Source: PALSA-555 sp963731625 (GTDB lineage: Bacteria > Actinomycetota > Acidimicrobiia > IMCC26256 > PALSA-555). From it: DNA of 64,000 bases. The notes beneath the pieces are model-generated. The model was not told where the DNA came from. It did no database searches and was given only the letters and a program-made list of their open reading frames with translations. The stretch lies in NCBI GenBank assembly GCA_963731625.1, contig CAVSWH010000001.1, forward strand, positions 496,001 through 560,000. The letters are read 5' to 3'. Shown here piece by piece: positions 58,664 to 64,000 of this stretch; the first letter of the stretch is position 1, and each line of letters begins with the position of its first letter. A program made the position numbers and the translations under genes.

Positions 58664-60289
58664 TCATCGGCGTTCCGGGAACCGGCCGCTCTTGGCGAAC
58701 CGCGCTTTGAGCTGCTCGAGATCCGTCGCCCTGAACGGGACGTAGTCGAGTTCCCGGGACGGCCGCCAGAACAGCGGGTCGCTCGTAGACCAGCGCTGCT
58801 GACGCAAAACACCTTTGTCGATCTTGTTCGTGGCTCCGACGGGCAGCCTGGTCAGCCGCAGGTAGCGCGGAGCCCATTTCGTCCCGAGATCCGGCTGCGC
58901 ACGGAGAAACGCGCCGAAGTCCGCGGCATCGAACTCCGCGCCGAGCGCGAGCTCGAGCGACGCCATCACCTGGTCGTCGGCGGTTCGCTCGTCGGGGACG
59001 GCGTACACGGCCACGCCGCGTACAAGCGGGTGGCGAGCAAGAATCCGCTCGACCGGCGCGGCCGCGAAGTTCTCCGAGTCGACGCGCAGCCAGTCATCGG
59101 TTCGGCCCGCGAAGTAGAACACACCATCCGCGTCGCGATAGCCGAGGTCGCCTGACCAGAACCAGCCGTTGTGGACCCGCGCGGCTGTCGCCTCGGGGTT
59201 CTTGTAATACCCCTCGAACCGGTCAGCGACGTTACGACCGACGATCTCCCCGATTGCTTCATCCGGATTCTGCGGCACGCCGCTGGAGCTCAGGACGGCA
59301 CGCGGACATTCCAAGCCCGTCGTGGCGTCGACGATCGCAACATCGACGTCACCTTGCGGGACACCAAGAGCATCCTCAGGCATGTCAGCTGTGCGAGCGA
59401 GGGTGATCGCGTTCTCGCTCGATGAATATCCGCCGAAGCACTTGATGCCGAACCGGGCTTCGAATTCCATGACGTCACGAGGCGACGCCTCCGCGGCGAG
59501 ACCGAACTTCACATGGTGATCTCGGTCGGCTGCCGCTGGTGGGGTGTCGAGGACGTAGGCAAGCGCGCGTCCCGCGGTGCTGAAGAACGTCGCGCCATAG
59601 CGGCGGATGTCCGGCATGAAGCTCGAGGCGGAGAAGCGCTCCCTCAAGGCGATGGCCGCCCCACTTCTGAGTGCCGGCAGCGCCATGGCGGTAAGCGCGT
59701 TCGCGTGGAACAGTGGGATCGCGCAGTACGCGACGTCTGCGGGCGTCGCGGACGACCAGCGGGAGGCAAGCTCGTAGGCGCGGGCGTGTGACATCTGTAC
59801 GGCCTTCGGTGATCCGGTGGACCCGGATGTGAAAATGAGCGTGAAGAGGCTGTCCTCCGAAATCCCCTCGATGCTCGGGGGCTCGGCCGGTTCGGCGTCC
59901 ATCCAGCCCTCTGTCCCGATGACTTCGACCGCGGCTCCGCCCAGGTCGAGTCCGTCGAGCAACACTGCGTTGGACTTGTCGGTGACCAGGACTTGACAGT
60001 CCGAGTGCCGGATGTCGATTCCGAGCTGCTCACCACGCCGGGTGTTGTTGATGCCGACCGAGGTTGCTCCAGCGAGCGCGGCGCCGAAGAGGGTGAAGAG
60101 ATAGTTCGGCGAGTTGTCCATCAGCACGCCCACATGAAACGGTCCCGCGCGCCGTCGCTCGACGAGTGACTGGGCTATCTGTTCGGCTCGACGCACCGTC
60201 TCGCGCCACGTCCATCGCCGCTCATCGAACAGGATGGCGACCCCGTCGTCTGCGCCTCGCGCCTCGATCAGCTCATTGATGGTGCCCAT
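58664..60289 (-). CDS. AMP-dependent acyl-CoA ligase (FadD-like)
   Basis: 541-residue acyl-adenylate-forming enzyme. The P-loop motif is FTLIFTSGSTGSPKAVQMSH, the second core YSSSENAITLART, and the hinge GYRDADGVFYFAGRTDDWLR with the C-terminal Lys in VGATNKIDKGVLRQQR. It converts a carboxylic acid to its CoA thioester through an acyl-AMP. Sequence style is that of mycobacterial FadD17-type ligases. The ATG at 60289 is preferred to the in-frame TTG at 60295. Downstream of TauD-like dioxygenase on the same strand. Confidence 0.92.
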   Translation of the reverse strand: MGTINELIEARGADDGVAILFDERRWTWRETVRRAEQIAQSLVERRRAGPFHVGVLMDNSPNYLFTLFGAALAGATSVGINNTRRGEQLGIDIRHSDCQVLVTDKSNAVLLDGLDLGGAAVEVIGTEGWMDAEPAEPPSIEGISEDSLFTLIFTSGSTGSPKAVQMSHARAYELASRWSSATPADVAYCAIPLFHANALTAMALPALRSGAAIALRERFSASSFMPDIRRYGATFFSTAGRALAYVLDTPPAAADRDHHVKFGLAAEASPRDVMEFEARFGIKCFGGYSSSENAITLARTADMPEDALGVPQGDVDVAIVDATTGLECPRAVLSSSGVPQNPDEAIGEIVGRNVADRFEGYYKNPEATAARVHNGWFWSGDLGYRDADGVFYFAGRTDDWLRVDSENFAAAPVERILARHPLVRGVAVYAVPDERTADDQVMASLELALGAEFDAADFGAFLRAQPDLGTKWAPRYLRLTRLPVGATNKIDKGVLRQQRWSTSDPLFWRPSRELDYVPFRATDLEQLKARFAKSGRFPERR

Positions 60290-60463
60290 GGTCAAAGCCC
60301 GGCTTGACGAGCCCGGATCACCGCGGCGACCCGGTGGCGTGGATCCTCAACGGATCGCGGGCGCCGACAACCCGGCCCAGGCCGTCGGGCGGAGGAGCGT
60401 CGTCGGGTCTGACGGTCAGGCGCTTGCGGGCTGAGCCTGTGCAGTGCCGGACATCGGGGGTGT

Positions 60464-61315
60464 TCACCGGCTGCTCGCGGTGAAATGCGGGCGATCGTTT
60501 CCGACCTCGATCCGTCGGATCTCGCGCTCCTGCGGGTAGTAGTCAGCTGCGTTGCGGTGGTTGGTCGATCGTTCATCCCAGATCGCGATGTCGCCTGGTG
60601 TCCAGCGCCAACGACAATGGAACGCGGGATCCTCGATGTGATGGCTCAGGAATTGCAGCAGCGTGTCGCTCTCGGCGTCCTTTAGTTCCTCGATGCGACG
60701 CATGAACCGACCTCCGAGGAAGAGCGCTTGGCGGCCCGTGTCGGGATGGGTGCGGATGAGCGGGTGGTGTACTGGTGGGAAGTTGTCGCGCAGCTCGCGA
60801 CAGAGTTGGTCTCGATCGGGGCCGGCTGGCATCTTCTTTTGCACGCCGACGATGAAGCTCTCGTTGTCGTGCAGAACGTGGAGGCTTCCGAGGAAATCCT
60901 GCATCGAGGGAGACAGCGCCTCGTAGGCCGCAGTCATCGAAGCCCACAGGGTGTCTCCGCCGCGTTCGGGCACAATTTCGGCGTGCAGTACCGCGTAGTT
61001 CGGAGGTTCTGCAATCCAGGTGACGTCCGTGTGCCAGTAGTCCGCTTCTGGTCGGCTTTCGGGTCCGTCGCTGATGACCTGAAAGCTCGGCTGCGTCGCA
61101 CCGCTCAGCCTCGCGACCGGAAACACGCTGATCTCGCCAAAGGCACGACCGAGCGCCATCTGCTCGTCGGGCGTCAAGTTCACCGCCGGTAGGAAAATGA
61201 CCTGGAACTCGTGGAGGACCGATCGGAGATCCGCCGCCGTCTCGCGTGAGAGCGAACGCGGGTCGACGTCGTGTACCTCGGCGCCAAGCGCCCCGGAGAC
61301 CGGAACGACCTTCAT
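60464..61315 (-). CDS. TauD/TfdA-family Fe(II)/2-oxoglutarate-dependent dioxygenase
   Basis: 283-residue dioxygenase. The iron triad is His95-x-Asp97 (YWHTDVTW) and His253 (STNHRNAADYY), with the 2-oxoglutarate Arg near 268 (EREIRRIE). It hydroxylates or cleaves a taurine-like, aryloxyalkanoate or alkyl sulfate/ether-type substrate with 2-oxoglutarate and oxygen. Its ATG overlaps the stop of the fused transporter gene by 4 nt, suggesting the transporter imports its substrate. It lies next to a CoA ligase and an amidohydrolase, consistent with degradation of an aromatic or ether compound. Confidence 0.92.
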   Translation of the reverse strand: MKVVPVSGALGAEVHDVDPRSLSRETAADLRSVLHEFQVIFLPAVNLTPDEQMALGRAFGEISVFPVARLSGATQPSFQVISDGPESRPEADYWHTDVTWIAEPPNYAVLHAEIVPERGGDTLWASMTAAYEALSPSMQDFLGSLHVLHDNESFIVGVQKKMPAGPDRDQLCRELRDNFPPVHHPLIRTHPDTGRQALFLGGRFMRRIEELKDAESDTLLQFLSHHIEDPAFHCRWRWTPGDIAIWDERSTNHRNAADYYPQEREIRRIEVGNDRPHFTASSR

Positions 61316-64000
61316 GCGCAGCCCCCCTCGTGTGTCGTTGGAGCGCCGCCGCTGACCCCGATGGGCACGGGCTTTGACGGTCCGGTATTGCGGGCGTCGC
61401 TGCTGGCTGAGGTGCCGAGATAGCTTGCGATCACCCGAGGGTCGTTTCGCACTACCTCGGGCCTCCCCGTCGCAATGACGCTGCCGATCTCGAGGCAGTA
61501 GACGCGGTCGCTGACGCTCATGATCAGGGGCATGTCGTGCTCGATGATGAGCATCGACGCCTCGAGCTCGTGGCAGATCTCCACGATGAGGGGTCCGAAG
61601 GCTTCGGTCTCGCGCTGAGCGACCCCCGCCGTGGGCTCATCGAGGCACAGCAGTTTGGCGTCCATGGCGAGCAGGGCCGAGAGCTCCACGATCCGGCGAG
61701 TTCCGGTTGACAGGTCGGCAATGTGGTGATCGGCGTAGCGCCCGAGGCCAAGGAAGTCGATGAGTTCAATGGCCTCGGCCCGACGACGGCGCTCGCTCAT
61801 GGCGCCTCCCAAGGCGACCAACACCGTCTCCTGCACGGTCAGCTCGGGGAAGAGGGCAGCAGCCTGGAAGGTCCGGCCCAAGCCGGGCCTGCTCCGCCGC
61901 GACGGCGACCAGGAGCTGATGTCGCGTTCCAACAGCTGCACCGAGCCGGTACTGGGGACAAACCCGCCGATGGCGTTCATCAAGGTTGACTTGCCGGCCC
62001 CGTTCGCGCCGATGAGGCCAACGACTTCGTGGGCGCACACGTGGAGGCTCACGGCGTTGACCGCGAGGTTGCCGGCGAACCGCACGCTCACGTCACTGAC
62101 CGTGAGCACCTGGTCGCGGGTCACCGCCGCGTGCGCGCCTGGCGCCTTCCGGGCCAGCCGGCCGGGCCGGACGGCGCCGGGTGCCGGCTTGATCGTCTGG
62201 GTACCGAACCGCCGTTCGGCCCAGGCAAGGATCGCGTTGCGAACGTCGTAGGTGATCTGGTTGAGGCCCCGCGGGAAGTAGAGCAGCAGGATCAAGAGTC
62301 CAAGGCTCGATGCCAGCAGCGCCAAGACCTGGTTGTTGGGATCGATCGCCGGAATCCCGATGATCCAGACCGCACCGACGATGGCGCCGGTGGTCGACCC
62401 GAGGCCACCGATGACCACGAGAGCGACGAGAACGAGTGAGTCGTTGACCAAGAAGAAGTTCTGGGTGAACGCGACGTTTGAGTAGGCCCCAGCCAGTAGC
62501 CCTCCGCCGAGCCCGGCGAGAGCCCCCGCGAGGGCGAACGCCGCGACCTTGGTGCGAATGGGGTTGGTCCCGTACGCCGCCGCGGTGCGCTCGTTGTCCC
62601 GAACGGCGATCACCCGACGTCCGAAGGCCGTCCTTCGCAGCCAGCACAGCACGGCCACGACGATGGCCAGCACAACCAACGCGGCGTAGTAGTAGGCCCG
62701 CTGCCCCGAGAAGGACAGCCCGAGCAAGCGACCCCGGACGAAGGGCACGTTCTGGCCGTCTGGCGAATCGCCGCTCAAGAGAGGGAGCGTGTAGAGGTAC
62801 TGGCCGGCCAAGATCGCAAAGGCGAAGGTGGTCACGGCCAGGAACAGCCCGCGGACCCGTAGCGATCCGAGTCCGATCGCCACAGCCAGCACCGCCATGG
62901 CGGCCGCGGCGACGGCGATGGAGAGCCAGAACGGCACGCCTTCCACGACGAGGCGAGCAGCAAGCAGCGCCCCGATACCGGCGAATGCCATCTGCCCAAG
63001 CGATAGCTGGCCCGCCCAGCCGGTGAGCACGGTCAGCGACGACGCGCAGATGGCGTAGGCCACGATGGTCGTGAGGAGCTGCTGGCCGGATGGAGCGGTG
63101 ACGATGAGGGGCAGCACGATGCCGATCGCCGCCAGCCCCGCTAAGGCGAAGCGATCAAGGTTACGGATCCACCAGATCCCGCGGAGGGTCCGAGGGATTG
63201 GACGCGCCTTGGGCGTGAACGCGAACACCCTGGTCTCGGGCGAGGTACCGCGGCTGTAGAACCAGACGGCGACGACGATCGTGGCGAAGAGGAACAGATA
63301 AATCAGGCCGGGGTCGGCCAAGAAGTTGAAGTTGATGAGCGACACGCCCACGCCGACCGCGATCCCACCGATGATGGTGCGTCGGAACGACACCATCCCG
63401 CCGATGATCGCCGCCGCGAGTGCATAGAGCAGGGTGTCAGGACCGAGGGTCACCAAGCTTGTGGCCGAACCTGATTGCCCGGCGATCAGTAGAAGCCCGG
63501 CAGTCGACAAGCCCCCGGCGATGGTCCAGACCATCAGCGACACGAGCTTCGGACTAACCCCAGAGAGTCGAGCGAGGTCGGGATTGGTCGCCGACGCCTT
63601 CACCGTCTTGCCGTAGGTGGTGCGATTGAAGAACCAGATGATGGCGACAAGCACGAGGGGCACCGTGACCAGGACCGCGACGTCTGAGCCTCTGATCGCC
63701 ACGCCGCCGGCTGTCCAGTTGCCGCCCACGGCTGGCGGGAAGTGGGCCGCGGCATTCGACGGCTTGGGAATCGCGGTCGTGATCGCTTGCGCCAGCTGCG
63801 CGACGCCGATCGTCGCCACGAGGACGATGACCCGTGGAGCATTGCGTAGACGCCGGATGACGGCCAGGTTGATCGCGGCACCGAAAACCAACCCAATGAG
63901 CAGCGCCACGATGGCGGCCAACCAGTACGGCACCCCGTATTGGAGCACCATCAGCGAAAGCGTGGCCGCGCCGACCAGGCCCATGCTGCCCACCGCGAAG
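61312..64000 (-). CDS. Fused LivH-LivM-LivG ABC transporter (5' partial)
   Basis: Single chain of at least 893 residues with two Liv-type permease domains and one ATPase. The LivH-like region has RNAPRVIVLVATIGVAQLAQAI and GVSPKLVSLMVWTIAGGLSTAG; the LivM-like region has LTGWAGQLSLGQMAFAGIGALLAA and GTNPIRTKVAAFALAGALAGLGGGL. After a linker comes LivG with Walker A GANGAGKST, an atypical signature LSTGTRRIVELSALLA and Walker B LLCLDEPTAGV. It imports an organic acid, amino acid or similar. The reading frame is open to the window edge, so the N-terminus lies beyond base 64000. LivF and a binding protein are not in the window. Confidence 0.9.
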   Translation of the reverse strand, partial: FAVGSMGLVGAATLSLMVLQYGVPYWLAAIVALLIGLVFGAAINLAVIRRLRNAPRVIVLVATIGVAQLAQAITTAIPKPSNAAAHFPPAVGGNWTAGGVAIRGSDVAVLVTVPLVLVAIIWFFNRTTYGKTVKASATNPDLARLSGVSPKLVSLMVWTIAGGLSTAGLLLIAGQSGSATSLVTLGPDTLLYALAAAIIGGMVSFRRTIIGGIAVGVGVSLINFNFLADPGLIYLFLFATIVVAVWFYSRGTSPETRVFAFTPKARPIPRTLRGIWWIRNLDRFALAGLAAIGIVLPLIVTAPSGQQLLTTIVAYAICASSLTVLTGWAGQLSLGQMAFAGIGALLAARLVVEGVPFWLSIAVAAAAMAVLAVAIGLGSLRVRGLFLAVTTFAFAILAGQYLYTLPLLSGDSPDGQNVPFVRGRLLGLSFSGQRAYYYAALVVLAIVVAVLCWLRRTAFGRRVIAVRDNERTAAAYGTNPIRTKVAAFALAGALAGLGGGLLAGAYSNVAFTQNFFLVNDSLVLVALVVIGGLGSTTGAIVGAVWIIGIPAIDPNNQVLALLASSLGLLILLLYFPRGLNQITYDVRNAILAWAERRFGTQTIKPAPGAVRPGRLARKAPGAHAAVTRDQVLTVSDVSVRFAGNLAVNAVSLHVCAHEVVGLIGANGAGKSTLMNAIGGFVPSTGSVQLLERDISSWSPSRRSRPGLGRTFQAAALFPELTVQETVLVALGGAMSERRRRAEAIELIDFLGLGRYADHHIADLSTGTRRIVELSALLAMDAKLLCLDEPTAGVAQRETEAFGPLIVEICHELEASMLIIEHDMPLIMSVSDRVYCLEIGSVIATGRPEVVRNDPRVIASYLGTSASSDARNTGPSKPVPIGVSGGAPTTHEGGCA

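Overview
The window is a high-GC (roughly two-thirds G+C) chromosomal segment of an actinobacterium. I infer this from GTG/TTG starts behind strong purine-rich ribosome sites, TetR regulators, stand-alone P450s, split coenzyme-B12 mutase subunits, branched-chain-amino-acid-type (Liv) ABC transporters with fused subunits and many acyl-CoA genes. A soil or aquatic catabolic lineage such as the Acidimicrobiia would fit, but no rRNA or other phylogenetic marker is present to prove it.

Layout. 1-12 kb is a catabolic cluster: a fused E1 2-oxoacid dehydrogenase (cut by the window edge), acyl-CoA dehydrogenase, SDR, amidohydrolase, cyclase-family hydrolase, Baeyer-Villiger-type monooxygenase, Rieske oxygenase, SnoaL-like protein and P450 with a TetR gene. 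Two of its divergent promoters carry the same TGTACCGACCGGTT palindrome-like site. 12-18.5 kb holds a cNMP-thioredoxin reductase-like fusion without a CxxC, a tightly packed peroxiredoxin/DsbA-like/OsmC/DNA glycosylase operon, and a two-gene B12 mutase whose specificity residues match isobutyryl-CoA mutase; it ends in a very strong hairpin. 18.6-32 kb holds a cyclase, a DUF389 membrane protein, a TetR regulon (P450, DapB-like dehydrogenase, SnoaL) marked by tandem TAGCCGNNCGGCTA palindromes, a fused Liv transporter with its binding protein, and a frameshifted molybdenum hydroxylase.

32-55.4 kb looks like an accessory zone. It carries a secreted BNR-repeat protein, amidase, CDO-like cupin, ACT protein, VapBC, a TetR-controlled binding protein plus sulfatase, a third P450, a RelE/Xre toxin-antitoxin-like locus, an ArsB-like permease, a decayed ClC channel, a cytochrome c-MauE-DsbA operon and a large adenylate cyclase/ATPase regulator. 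A previously unannotated dispersed repeat of about 150 bp (five near-complete copies plus fragments, all in the same orientation and all intergenic) separates these modules. Iteron-like decamers and att-like repeats lie around 46.3-54.7 kb. 55.4-64 kb returns to catabolism: SDR/TetR, flavin-split-barrel protein, amidohydrolase, acyl-CoA ligase, TauD-type dioxygenase and a three-domain fused Liv transporter that runs off the right edge.

Together the genes suggest import of organic acids or hydrophobic substrates by Liv-type transporters, oxygenase attack (P450, BVMO, Rieske, TauD), hydrolysis (cyclase/amidohydrolase/sulfatase/amidase), CoA activation and beta-oxidation, with B12 mutase chemistry for branched acyl-CoA. 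No tRNA, rRNA, CRISPR, intact transposase or integrase was recognised.
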